Source: Marinilabilia sp964403175
GTDB taxonomy: Bacteria > Bacteroidota > Bacteroidia > Bacteroidales > Marinilabiliaceae
Direction: 5' to 3'
DNA: 64,000 nt
Assembly: GCA_964403175.1 (NCBI GenBank)
Contig: CAYOFH010000002.1
Coordinates: 13,143 to 77,142 of the forward strand
Part shown: positions 43,911 through 51,495 of the stretch, in pieces
Numbering within the stretch: position 1 is the stretch's first letter
How the letters are laid out: each line of letters starts with the position of its first letter
The notes under the pieces: generated by a model
What the model was told of the DNA's origin: nothing
Databases searched by the model: none
Seen by the model: the letters and a program-made list of their open reading frames with translations, nothing else
Program-made: the position numbers and the translations under genes

Positions 43911-45338
43911 CTATTGATCTCCAAAGACCAAAGCTTCATAAACAAAGATATCAGCATCTTTCCATTCATCCCATCCCAATCCTGCTTTATCCTTCGCACA
44001 ATGACCAAGCAATTCCTCTCTACTCCACCCCGTATTAGCGGCAACCTGAGGTAAAAATGTTCCGCTGCGTCCATCTTTTCGCAGGTATATTCCATGTTTC
44101 CCGGGAACAATTTCCCTGATATCATTTATCTTTCTCTTAGGCGTTAATACAGAAATCTCGACAACCATATTTTTAACCTCATCTCTGGTTACAGGGTAAA
44201 AACGAGGATCTTGCATAGCAGCACTTTCGGTCATTTGATCAACTTGCTTCCAAAGAGGAGCCTCACCCTCAAAATTGCCGATACAGCCACGCAAATTCCC
44301 GTCTTTATACAACGAAACAAATACTCCGACATGAGCCTGCAAATTAGTAGAAATCACATCTGCGGGCTCTTCGGGTTCATTCCCATCCACAATTGCCTCA
44401 AGAGTTTTGTGCGATCGTTCCAACAGCCACTGTTTTTCTTCAAAATTCAAAGAAAAAACACTCTCTTCACCTTTTGTTTTAGTCTGCCGGAAAGCTGCGA
44501 TAGCATAATAACCCACCACACGGTTTTTATCTCCAAAGGGAGAATCCCCGGAGTTTCTATACTCAATCTTTTCATACCTGATATTATTCTGATTATGGGT
44601 AATATGTTGCAACATTAAAACTGATGTCCATCCGCACAGACTCGTTGCCAGTCCATCAACATTCTGACTTTTATTTTTATCCAAAACTTTTAACAATTCT
44701 TCCGGATTATTCTTCAAAATAGCATTTGCAGTTCGTTCATCTATCTCCTTGGAGTCGTCATACGAAGGATAGTGTGAAAAATCAGTACTTATTACAAACA
44801 AATTGCCGGGCCTAAACCATTCAGCCAGTATTTTGCCCACTTCCGAAGCCCCTGCCATATCGTGAGGCCCCATAATAACCGGAACCAATTTAAAAGGATG
44901 CTTCAGGTGATATTGCAAAAACGGCAACTCTACCTCAAGGGAATGCTCATCTTTATGTACAAAGGGGTCTGAAGAAATAACCTGACTACTGTCAACTAGT
45001 TTATTCACAACATCCATATCAATCTCAACTCTTCCCAAAGGAGTAATATAATCTCCCCGGTTATACACGGAAGCACCCTCAAACCCAGATCTGTGACTTG
45101 AACCTACAAGAAAGATCCGTTCAAAATCAGCATCCCCAGGTATTTGGTTAAAACCTGATGCAGCCACACTACCGGAATAGACATACCCTGCATGGGGCAC
45201 AATAATTGCGGCCACCTCTTCATCACTGATTCCCGGGGAGGCCTGATCAAAAAGTTTTCTGAGGTGCTCTTTTAATTTATCCGAATCTTTCTCGTAAAAC
45301 ATCCCAGCTACTGCCGGCTCTCTATCTTGAAATTGCAT
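43911..45338 (-). CDS. AmmeMemoRadiSam proteins B and A fused (Memo-AMMECR1)
   Basis: A 475-aa fusion. Residues 1-275 are Memo-like: REPAVAGMFYE, PHAGYVYSGSVAASGF with His49, GSSHRSGFEGASVYN with His82, STDFSHYPSYDD and LCGWTSVLML. These match the His/His/Cys metal ligands of human MEMO1, including identical spacing to His49. Residues 295-475 are AMMECR1-like (GVFVSLYKDGNLRGCIGNFE, with LRGCIG as signature). The third component, a radical SAM protein, is usually next to or near these genes but is not in the window. The biochemical role of the trio is unsettled. Confidence 0.88.
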   Translation of the reverse strand: MQFQDREPAVAGMFYEKDSDKLKEHLRKLFDQASPGISDEEVAAIIVPHAGYVYSGSVAASGFNQIPGDADFERIFLVGSSHRSGFEGASVYNRGDYITPLGRVEIDMDVVNKLVDSSQVISSDPFVHKDEHSLEVELPFLQYHLKHPFKLVPVIMGPHDMAGASEVGKILAEWFRPGNLFVISTDFSHYPSYDDSKEIDERTANAILKNNPEELLKVLDKNKSQNVDGLATSLCGWTSVLMLQHITHNQNNIRYEKIEYRNSGDSPFGDKNRVVGYYAIAAFRQTKTKGEESVFSLNFEEKQWLLERSHKTLEAIVDGNEPEEPADVISTNLQAHVGVFVSLYKDGNLRGCIGNFEGEAPLWKQVDQMTESAAMQDPRFYPVTRDEVKNMVVEISVLTPKRKINDIREIVPGKHGIYLRKDGRSGTFLPQVAANTGWSREELLGHCAKDKAGLGWDEWKDADIFVYEALVFGDQ

Positions 45339-45476
45339 AATATTTGTTTTTAATAAACTACTTCTAAAGTTACAAACATAAAACAGAGCATCAAAAAAAG
45401 ATAGACATTAATTCACTAAAGGCCCGATATTTAAAGGAGAGAAAACATTTTTTAACGAGATTTTTTCTTTAAAAGG

Positions 45477-45508
45477 CTTGCGAGTTTCAAATGAAGCCCC
45501 TATTTTTG
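45477..45508 (+). promoter_or_regulatory. Promoter of tRNA-Lys
   Basis: CTTG at 45477-45480 and TATTTTTG at 45501-45508 are 20 bp apart, matching TTTG-N19-21-TAnnTTTG with one mismatch. The tRNA begins 24 bp further on. Confidence 0.65.
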
Positions 45509-45531
45509 CACCGCGTTTGAGAGAAACGGAT

Positions 45532-45607
45532 GACTCAGTAGCTCAGCTGGTAGAGCACGTCCCTTTTAAGGATGGGGTCCAGGGTTCGAATCCCTGCTGG
45601 GTCACCA
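45532..45607 (+). tRNA. tRNA-Lys (anticodon TTT)
   Basis: A full cloverleaf: acceptor GACTCAG pairs with CTGGGTC (one G-T). The D arm is GCTC/GAGC, the anticodon stem CGTCC/GGATG with loop CTTTTAA, and the T arm CAGGG TTCGAAT CCCTG. Discriminator A and CCA are encoded. The anticodon TTT reads lysine codons. Confidence 0.97.
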
Positions 45608-45646
45608 AAGCAAGAAACCACTCATTTCCGGGTGGTTTCTTGCTTT
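45607..45646 (+). terminator. Terminator directly after tRNA-Lys
   Basis: A perfect 15-bp stem (45607-45621 with 45632-45646) begins at the final A of the tRNA CCA and has a 10-nt loop. The right arm ends in CTTT, so a short T run only. The position argues for it being the tRNA terminator or processing structure. Confidence 0.8.
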
Positions 45647-45764
45647 ATAACTACTCCCTGACAGAAATCATACCTGCTTTGCCCCCTGCTTCGTAATTTA
45701 GATTTAGAAACAAGCATCGTTATGGGCAGACGATCAAAAAACCATGCTTCATTGAATATTAGCC

Positions 45765-45787
45765 GGGGAGGTAACATCCGCCTCCCC
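45765..45787 (+). promoter_or_regulatory. GC-rich hairpin upstream of hutH
   Basis: GGGGAGG (45765-45771) pairs with CCTCCCC (45781-45787) over a 9-nt loop, with no T tract after it. It lies about 120 bp before hutH in an otherwise plain 256-bp gap (45647-45903). It may be a leader structure; nothing shows a ligand. Confidence 0.35.
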
Positions 45788-45903
45788 TGACCGACCATTG
45801 TTACATCATAAATTTTCAGCCCAAAACGAAGGACTTCCCACCAGCATCAAACAACTCCGGCCAGCAAGTAAACCATCCGTTTATTAAAACAAACAAATCT
45901 CTC

Positions 45904-47409
45904 ATGGAAAAAACGCATCAAATATCTCCACACCCACTAACCCTCGAAGTAATTCATGACATTCTTGACCATCAAAAAAAACTTGAGCTGTCGAAAGAGT
46001 CTACCCATCAAATTGTCCGGTGTAAGGAGTGGCTCGATCATAAGCTTCAAACTGAAGACGGCCCTGTTTATGGAATCAATACAGGCTTTGGTGCATTACA
46101 TAACCGGTCGGTGTCAAAAAAGGATCTCTCCAAACTTCAGGAGAACCTTTTATTGAGCCATGCCTGTGGTACAGGGCCGGAAGTCCCACGCGATGTTGTA
46201 CGACTGATGTTACTTTTAAAAATACATGCACTGAGTCTTGGAAAATCTGGTGTTCAACTGAAAACCGTAACACGGTTAATTGAATTCTTCAATAAAGGCA
46301 TCGTTCCCGTAGTTTTGGAAGTAGGTTCTTTAGGGGCATCAGGCGATCTGGCTCCACTGGCTCATCTTTTTCTGCCTCTTTTAGGCCATGGAGAAGTATG
46401 GCTAGGGGATGAAAAAATCCTAGCTTCAGAAATGCTTAACAGAAACAACTGGAGCCCGGTAAAACTGGAAGCAAAAGAAGGATTGGCGCTACTCAACGGA
46501 ACACAGTTCATGAGTGCTCATGCAGTTTATACACTACTCCGGGCTTTCAGATTGGAACTACAGGCAGACATGATTGCAGCACTCAGTCTGGATGCTTTCA
46601 ACGGGAGAATAGATCCTTTTTTGGAAATACTTCACTCCGTGAGACCCCATCCCGGACAAATTGAAACTGCACGACACATCAGAAAATTGCTGGAAGGAAG
46701 TGAGCTAATCAGCAAAAAAGACAAAAAAATTCAGGACCCCTATTCGTTTAGATGTATCCCTCAGGTTCATGGAGCTGTAAAGGATGCGATGGACTATGTA
46801 GCCAGGATAGTAGAGACAGAAATTAACTCCGTAACTGACAATCCGATTGTTTTTCCCGATGAGGAAAGGATCATTTCGGGTGGAAATTTTCACGGCGAAC
46901 CACTAGCTCTTGCCTTAGACTTTCTCGGTATCGCCATCAGTGAGTTGGCCAGCATTTCGGAACGCAGAATTTACCGATTAATTTCTGGCGAACGGGGGTT
47001 ACCCGTATTTCTGGTGGCCAATCCGGGACTCAATTCCGGATTTATGATACCTCAATATACTGCCGCATCCATTGTAAGTCTGAACAAGCAAATGGCTACC
47101 CCGTCGTCCGTAGATAGTATACCTTCGTCCAACGAACAGGAAGATCATGTAAGCATGGGAGGCAATGCTGCTACCAAAGCCTTGAAAATTGTTTACAATG
47201 CAGAGAGAGTTCTGGGTATTGAATTGTTTAATGCTTCACAGGCACTGGATTTCAGAAGACCGGGAAAAACTTCCCCCTTTTTGGAAAACATGATAACTGA
47301 ATTCAGACAGCATGTCCCATTTATTCATGAAGATAAAATTATGTACATGGAAATTGAGAAGTCGGTGGAATTTCTAAGTGCCAAACCCACTGCATATTTC
47401 AGGCCTTAG
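45904..47409 (+). CDS. hutH: Histidine ammonia-lyase
   Basis: A 501-aa member of the aromatic amino acid lyase family. The Ala145-Ser146-Gly147 triad (GSLGASGDLAPLAHL) forms the MIO electrophile. YGINTGFGALHN, NGTQFMSAHAVYTL, SVTDNPIVFPDEERIISGGN and SSNEQEDHVSMGG are lyase signatures, and the histidine-type pattern YGxNTGFG favours HutH over phenylalanine lyase. It makes urocanate and ammonia from histidine. No hutU, hutI or ftcD is adjacent. The 3' end overlaps a convergent gene by 11 bp. Confidence 0.93.
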   Translation: MEKTHQISPHPLTLEVIHDILDHQKKLELSKESTHQIVRCKEWLDHKLQTEDGPVYGINTGFGALHNRSVSKKDLSKLQENLLLSHACGTGPEVPRDVVRLMLLLKIHALSLGKSGVQLKTVTRLIEFFNKGIVPVVLEVGSLGASGDLAPLAHLFLPLLGHGEVWLGDEKILASEMLNRNNWSPVKLEAKEGLALLNGTQFMSAHAVYTLLRAFRLELQADMIAALSLDAFNGRIDPFLEILHSVRPHPGQIETARHIRKLLEGSELISKKDKKIQDPYSFRCIPQVHGAVKDAMDYVARIVETEINSVTDNPIVFPDEERIISGGNFHGEPLALALDFLGIAISELASISERRIYRLISGERGLPVFLVANPGLNSGFMIPQYTAASIVSLNKQMATPSSVDSIPSSNEQEDHVSMGGNAATKALKIVYNAERVLGIELFNASQALDFRRPGKTSPFLENMITEFRQHVPFIHEDKIMYMEIEKSVEFLSAKPTAYFRP

Positions 47410-47908
47410 TTATATTCCCGACTGGCAACTCATCACAACCTTCACAGGAGGATTCTTTTCCCTTTCTGATGAGATGAAGCATCTTTTTCTTAAACTCATG
47501 CTCTGCCCCGTAAAGCTTAATGATTTGATCAATGGAAATTATCTTCTTAAATTTTTCATGGTATTGCTTCTCTACTCTGGCTTTTTCCAGTTCATGATTT
47601 ATATACCTATCAACAGCCTCCTCTTTTTCTTCTTTAGTCAGCTTTTTCTCAGAACCATATAATCTATCAATGTTATCCATCTTTTCTTTCCAGAGTTCAT
47701 CCATCTTAGCGCTCATTTCGTTGTAAACAGGCCAGAACTTCTGCGCATCTTCTGAACTCAGACCAATGCGTTCGGTTAAAAAAGCTACCTTTTGCGATTT
47801 TAACCGTTCAATTCTGGAATCTTTTTCACCATTCTGGGCAGAAACAAACAAAGAAAAGGACTGACCAACAAAAAAGATGGCAAATAATATGTAATTAAAA
47901 TTCTTCAT
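47399..47908 (-). CDS. Spy/CpxP-like periplasmic helical protein
   Basis: A 169-aa protein with a signal peptide (1-24, ending VSAQ) and an all-helical, highly charged body. RIERLKSQKVAFLTERIGLS is followed by SSEDAQKFWPVYNEMSAK, the LTxxQAxxFxPxxxE-like pattern of small Bacteroidota proteins distantly related to Spy/CpxP chaperones. A Cys pair (CEGC) sits near the C-terminus. It is the third gene downstream of an ECF sigma factor, so it probably acts in, or senses, envelope stress. No enzyme motif is visible. Confidence 0.72.
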   Translation of the reverse strand: MKNFNYILFAIFFVGQSFSLFVSAQNGEKDSRIERLKSQKVAFLTERIGLSSEDAQKFWPVYNEMSAKMDELWKEKMDNIDRLYGSEKKLTKEEKEEAVDRYINHELEKARVEKQYHEKFKKIISIDQIIKLYGAEHEFKKKMLHLIRKGKESSCEGCDELPVGNITKA

Positions 47909-47947
47909 GGTGTTGTATTTTCAGGAACAAATAAGAATAATAATAAA

Positions 47948-48367
47948 CTATTCAAAATAAGATATCGCAGCCAGTTCTTCTTCGGTAAAAGTTCCGAACA
48001 AAACTGAATCAGGAGGAAAAACAAAATCTGAATCTTCGGCAAGAATCATTTCTTTAATCTCATTCTCATCCACCATCAAAGCCAAAGAATTAATAAAACT
48101 ATCATCTGCGGAATTCTCCAAAACCACTTCATTCTCCGAAGAGAACATCTTTGGAACCTGGTAATAAAGTAAAGCAATAATCAAAAAAGAGGCAGCCATA
48201 GCCAACCATGGCTTAATAACTGAAATTAACGATGCCACTGTGTCATCATTCGGTTTCTCTGCTAATTCAGCTTCCAGTTTTTTCAAAAAACGTTGTTCAA
48301 AACCCTCAAAATAATTCTCCGGGACTTCGAACGGTAGTTTTTTATCTCCAAATAATTCTTTACTCAT
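47948..48367 (-). CDS. Probable membrane anti-sigma-like protein
   Basis: A 139-aa bitopic protein. A cytoplasmic N-terminal part (1-50, starting MSKELFGDKKLPFEVPENYF, a PENYF motif common in Bacteroidota proteins next to ECF sigma genes) is followed by one transmembrane helix (about 52-70, WLAMAASFLIIALLYYQVP) and an acidic periplasmic tail. Its position 85 bp after an ECF sigma gene suggests it tunes that sigma factor. The classical anti-sigma zinc motif HxxxCxxC is absent, so the role is inferred from context only. Confidence 0.65.
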   Translation of the reverse strand: MSKELFGDKKLPFEVPENYFEGFEQRFLKKLEAELAEKPNDDTVASLISVIKPWLAMAASFLIIALLYYQVPKMFSSENEVVLENSADDSFINSLALMVDENEIKEMILAEDSDFVFPPDSVLFGTFTEEELAAISYFE

Positions 48368-48452
48368 AAAATTCCTAATTTATCCTGCTCTATACCTGAT
48401 TTATTCAGCATATATAATTTAGAACAACTACAGCCTCAAAGGTTTAAACAAA

Positions 48453-49016
48453 TTAAAATACTTCATTTTTTATAAAGGCCTCTATCTTCTTTACTGCATG
48501 AAAATAAGAAGCTTTGAGAGCTCCAACCGAAGTCCCCAGTACATCTGAAATCTGTTCATAAGTCATATCGTCAAAATATTTCATATTAAAAACAAGACGT
48601 TGCTTTTCGGGAAGAGCCTGAATACACTTTTGTAATCTTTTCTGAATTTCATCGCCGGTAAATAATGGGTCAGAATCAATTTTATTGCCCAACATCATTT
48701 CCATATCAGTATCTTCCCCAAGTAAACCTTCTCTTTTCTTATTAATGTAATTAAGGGTTTCGTTTGTAGCAATACGGTATAGCCAGGTGTATAATGATGC
48801 ATCTCCCCGGAAATTACCAATATGACTCCAGGCCTTCATGAAAGTATTCTGAAGCAAATCATCAGCATCTTCGTGAATGATTATCATTTTACGAATATGC
48901 CAGTAAAGCCTTTCCTTATACTTTTTTATCAGCAACGCCAGAGCCTCATTTTTCTTATTGGCTTCCTGCGCCAGATACAATATTTCTTTATCGTCAGGCT
49001 GCATGCACAATCTCAT
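48453..49016 (-). CDS. ECF-type RNA polymerase sigma factor
   Basis: A 187-aa sigma-70 family protein with region 2 (about 18-90: DADDLLQNTFMKAWSHIGNF, SLYTWLYRIATNETLNYINK) and region 4 (about 125-180: QALPEKQRLVFNMKYFDDMT, YEQISDVLGTSVGALKASYF), lacking regions 1 and 3. It directs transcription of an envelope or stress regulon that probably includes the two downstream genes. A second ATG four codons in is possible. It is divergent from ychF across a 274-bp gap. Confidence 0.92.
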   Translation of the reverse strand: MRLCMQPDDKEILYLAQEANKKNEALALLIKKYKERLYWHIRKMIIIHEDADDLLQNTFMKAWSHIGNFRGDASLYTWLYRIATNETLNYINKKREGLLGEDTDMEMMLGNKIDSDPLFTGDEIQKRLQKCIQALPEKQRLVFNMKYFDDMTYEQISDVLGTSVGALKASYFHAVKKIEAFIKNEVF

Positions 49017-49096
49017 TTATTTGTCTGCGAAGATAATAAGAAATTAACACACCTACGGATTGTTACGTCCCCTTATTCCAATCCAAAAAAATGAGC

Positions 49097-49104
49097 TACC
49101 TTTG
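49097..49104 (+). promoter_or_regulatory. -7 promoter element for ychF
   Basis: TACCTTTG fits TAnnTTTG and implies a leader of roughly 180 nt before ychF. The leader contains a long inverted match (around 49106-49119 and 49150-49163, TGATTTT...AAAATCA) that could fold into a stem. No -33 element is clear. Confidence 0.45.
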
Positions 49105-49290
49105 CACCCTGATTTTTAAACCATCTGAGAAATTGACAGTTAAATTTTTTAAAATCAGAGGGCAGTATAGATGTATAACATTGGTGTTCTGCCATTTAAC
49201 AACAACAACCTTTAAAAAGGCACTAACCGATTTCCAACTAAATTAAACGGACTTTAAATCACTAGTAAACACTAAAAAACACAAAATATA

Positions 49291-50391
49291 ATGGCATTAC
49301 AATGTGGCATCGTAGGTTTACCCAATGTGGGAAAATCCACTCTTTTTAATTGTCTGTCAAACGCCAAGGCACAATCGGCCAACTTTCCGTTTTGCACCAT
49401 TGAACCCAACGTTGGGGTCATTACCGTACCAGACGAACGGTTGACACAACTGGAAAAACTGGTAAAACCCCAGAAAGTAGTTCCTACCACTGTTGAAATT
49501 GTTGACATTGCAGGCCTTGTAAAAGGTGCCAGCAAAGGCGAAGGACTAGGAAATAAATTCCTGGCCAACATCCGCGAAACTGATGCCATCATTCACGTAT
49601 TGAGATGCTTTGAGGATGACAACGTAACACATGTGGACGGAACCATTGATCCCGTTAGAGACAAGGATGTTATTGACATGGAACTTCAGCTCAAGGACCT
49701 GGAAACTATTGAAGGCCGCATTATAAAAACTGAAAAGATAGCTAAGACCTCCAAAGATCCAGAAGCAAAAAGATTGCTTAACGTTCTGCTGAAATACAAA
49801 ACGGCCCTGGAAAGTGGCAAGTCAGCACGCACAGTTGAACTCACTGATCAGGAGATCAAAGTTGCCAGAGATCTTTTCCTTCTGACCAACAAACCCGTTA
49901 TGTACGTATGCAACGTCGATGAAGCTTCCGTAATCTCGGGCAACAAACATGTGGACGCAGTCAAAGAGAACGTAAAGGATGAGCAGGCAAAGGTGCTGGT
50001 CATAGCTGCTCAGACGGAGGCAGAAATTGCAGAACTGGAAACTTTCGAAGAGCGTCAGATGTTCCTTGACGACCTTGGGCTGAAGGAGTCAGGAGTATCA
50101 AAACTAATTCGTTCGGCATACGAATTACTGGAACTAAAAACCTATTTCACGGCCGGAGAAAAAGAGGTACGTGCATGGACATTCCAGTCCGGAGCTCTTG
50201 CACCCCAGGCAGCCGGGGTAATACACACTGATTTCGAAAAAGGTTTTATCCGTGCGGAGGTAATCAAATACGACAATTTTGTAGCTCTGGGATCAGAACA
50301 GGCCTGCAAGGAAGCTGGTAAAATGCACGTAGAAGGAAAAGAATATGAAGTTCAGGACGGAGATATTATGCATTTCAGGTTTAATGTATAA
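49291..50391 (+). CDS. ychF: Obg-family ATPase YchF
   Basis: A 366-aa protein. The P-loop GLPNVGKSTLFN (8-19), switch region IEPNVGVITVPDERL, G3 DIAGLVKGASKGEGLGN and G4-like NKPVMYVCNVDE with Glu, which in YchF shifts preference from GTP to ATP, are all present. The C-terminal TGS domain (about 280-366) ends VQDGDIMHFRFNV. YchF binds ribosomes and is implicated in oxidative stress responses in other bacteria. It is monocistronic and followed by its own terminator. Confidence 0.96.
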   Translation: MALQCGIVGLPNVGKSTLFNCLSNAKAQSANFPFCTIEPNVGVITVPDERLTQLEKLVKPQKVVPTTVEIVDIAGLVKGASKGEGLGNKFLANIRETDAIIHVLRCFEDDNVTHVDGTIDPVRDKDVIDMELQLKDLETIEGRIIKTEKIAKTSKDPEAKRLLNVLLKYKTALESGKSARTVELTDQEIKVARDLFLLTNKPVMYVCNVDEASVISGNKHVDAVKENVKDEQAKVLVIAAQTEAEIAELETFEERQMFLDDLGLKESGVSKLIRSAYELLELKTYFTAGEKEVRAWTFQSGALAPQAAGVIHTDFEKGFIRAEVIKYDNFVALGSEQACKEAGKMHVEGKEYEVQDGDIMHFRFNV

Positions 50392-50411
50392 GCTCTTGTA
50401 AAACATAGATT

Positions 50412-50446
50412 AACCGGTCTGTCTACCACTGGGGCCGGTTTTTTTA
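50412..50446 (+). terminator. Terminator after ychF
   Basis: AACCGG (50412-50417) pairs with CCGGTT (50435-50440), extended by G-rich inner pairing and followed by T5. It lies 21 bp past the ychF stop. Confidence 0.8.
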
Positions 50447-50934
50447 TGGCATAATCGATTAAAGTTTTTGAATCAAAACTGTCCGGAAAACTATACTTAA
50501 ATCCTTTAGTTTGCTTCTCTTTGCTATCAACAACCCGATTAGGAGTCTGCACCAAAGCAACCTCTCGCTTTTTACCGGTTCCACTGATTACAAATTAAAC
50601 TCTTCAGTACTGAAATAAGGATGGCAGAAGCCGGAAGCATGAATAAAAAAGAATAAAACCTGCCGGTTAATTACTGTCTCAACGAGTATATCCACCTCGG
50701 TTACCCATTTCTAAGGTGTTAATCAAACAAATAGAAGCATCAGATAAGTACCAAAACATTTTTTTTCACAATTACATCGATACAATTTCCGCATTTTCTT
50801 TTAAAATATAATCAACAAAATAAAAGAAAGACCTACAGACCAACAGGTTGAAAGTAAGTTTAAAATATGTTAAAAAATCACAATGATAGTTCCGGCTCTT
50901 AGAAATATCTGCAATTTATTTTTCCTTTGCATAT
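50447..50934. other. About 490-bp region without recognisable genes
   Basis: AT-rich sequence after the ychF terminator. No convincing reading frame, tRNA or named repeat is seen. TTTTTCCTTTGC at 50919-50930, just before the 51-codon gene, is close to a -7 element (TTCCTTTG for TAnnTTTG). Confidence 0.5.
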
Positions 50935-51090
50935 ATGAATTTCTTGAAAAAAAAGAAGATGAGAGAGCCTGAGAACGATACGATAGCGAAGTTGAAACGA
51001 AAGATATTAATCTATTCAATCATAGAAGTAGCTATTGTAATTGTGCTGATTGTTTTTGGAGCATTCCTGTTCAATATTACATTCTCGTAA
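50935..51090 (+). CDS. Small single-pass membrane protein (51 aa)
   Basis: A short frame, ATG at 50935 to TAA at 51088-51090. Its N-terminal half is very basic (MNFLKKKKMREPEN, then KLKRK). The C-terminal half is one transmembrane helix (IIEVAIVIVLIVFGAFLF) with a four-residue tail. The positive-inside rule puts the N-terminus in the cytoplasm. A -7-like element ends a few bases before the ATG. It is convergent with the DUF3859 gene, the two stop codons being 4 bp apart. The clean architecture supports a real gene; I recognise no family. Confidence 0.6.
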   Translation: MNFLKKKKMREPENDTIAKLKRKILIYSIIEVAIVIVLIVFGAFLFNITFS

Positions 51091-51094
51091 ATAA

Positions 51095-51487
51095 TCAGGG
51101 CAAAAAAAGTCTGAATACTTTACGAGCTATTTCTTTCCCCTGAAGTCGTGTCGTAAGTTCCCAATTTCCGCCTTTATCTTCATAAGGTTCCCAAACAGTA
51201 TCTCCCAGGAAAAATTCCCAATCATTAGAATTTATTATCACCTCACCAGCAAAAGGGGCAGCAATATTTCCATCCTTGTCGGGAAATGGCGGGTGATCAA
51301 TCACAAACTCCAACACCTCCCCCTTTCCACCTTTAATTTTCAGAACATAACCAAATTCCACCTCCGGAGTGATTGGGATATGTGTGGTAATCTGCTTTAA
51401 CTTTGGCAGTTCACGGGAATCCCTGTCCCATGAACTGTAAATCCCATAACTATATAATTCTATCTTTGGTCGCTTTCTCTTTGGCAT
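51095..51487 (-). CDS. DUF3859-type protein
   Basis: A 130-aa protein without a signal peptide. The pattern IELYSYGIYSSWDRDSRELP followed by TTHIPITPEVEFGYVLKIKG resembles DUF3859, a family of predicted beta-sandwich proteins of unknown function. FVIDHPPFPDKDG and GDTVWEPYEDKGGNWELTTR are also typical. It is 8 bp downstream of the TPR gene and belongs to the tamA-tamB-TPR transcript. No function is inferred. Confidence 0.7.
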   Translation of the reverse strand: MPKRKRPKIELYSYGIYSSWDRDSRELPKLKQITTHIPITPEVEFGYVLKIKGGKGEVLEFVIDHPPFPDKDGNIAAPFAGEVIINSNDWEFFLGDTVWEPYEDKGGNWELTTRLQGKEIARKVFRLFLP

Positions 51488-51495
51488 TGAGCATT

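Noticed and set aside
45472..45500. Possible seventh copy of the dispersed repeat (TTGCGAGTTTCA)
   Set aside because: Only about ten bases match and the conserved tail is missing; the stretch is better explained as the tRNA-Lys promoter region.
45478..45696. 72-codon frame running through the tRNA-Lys gene
   Set aside because: It spans a perfect tRNA and its terminator, so it is not coding.
45706..45720. GAAACAAGCATCG as a repeat 5' end
   Set aside because: The match covers barely a dozen bases and no core or tail follows.
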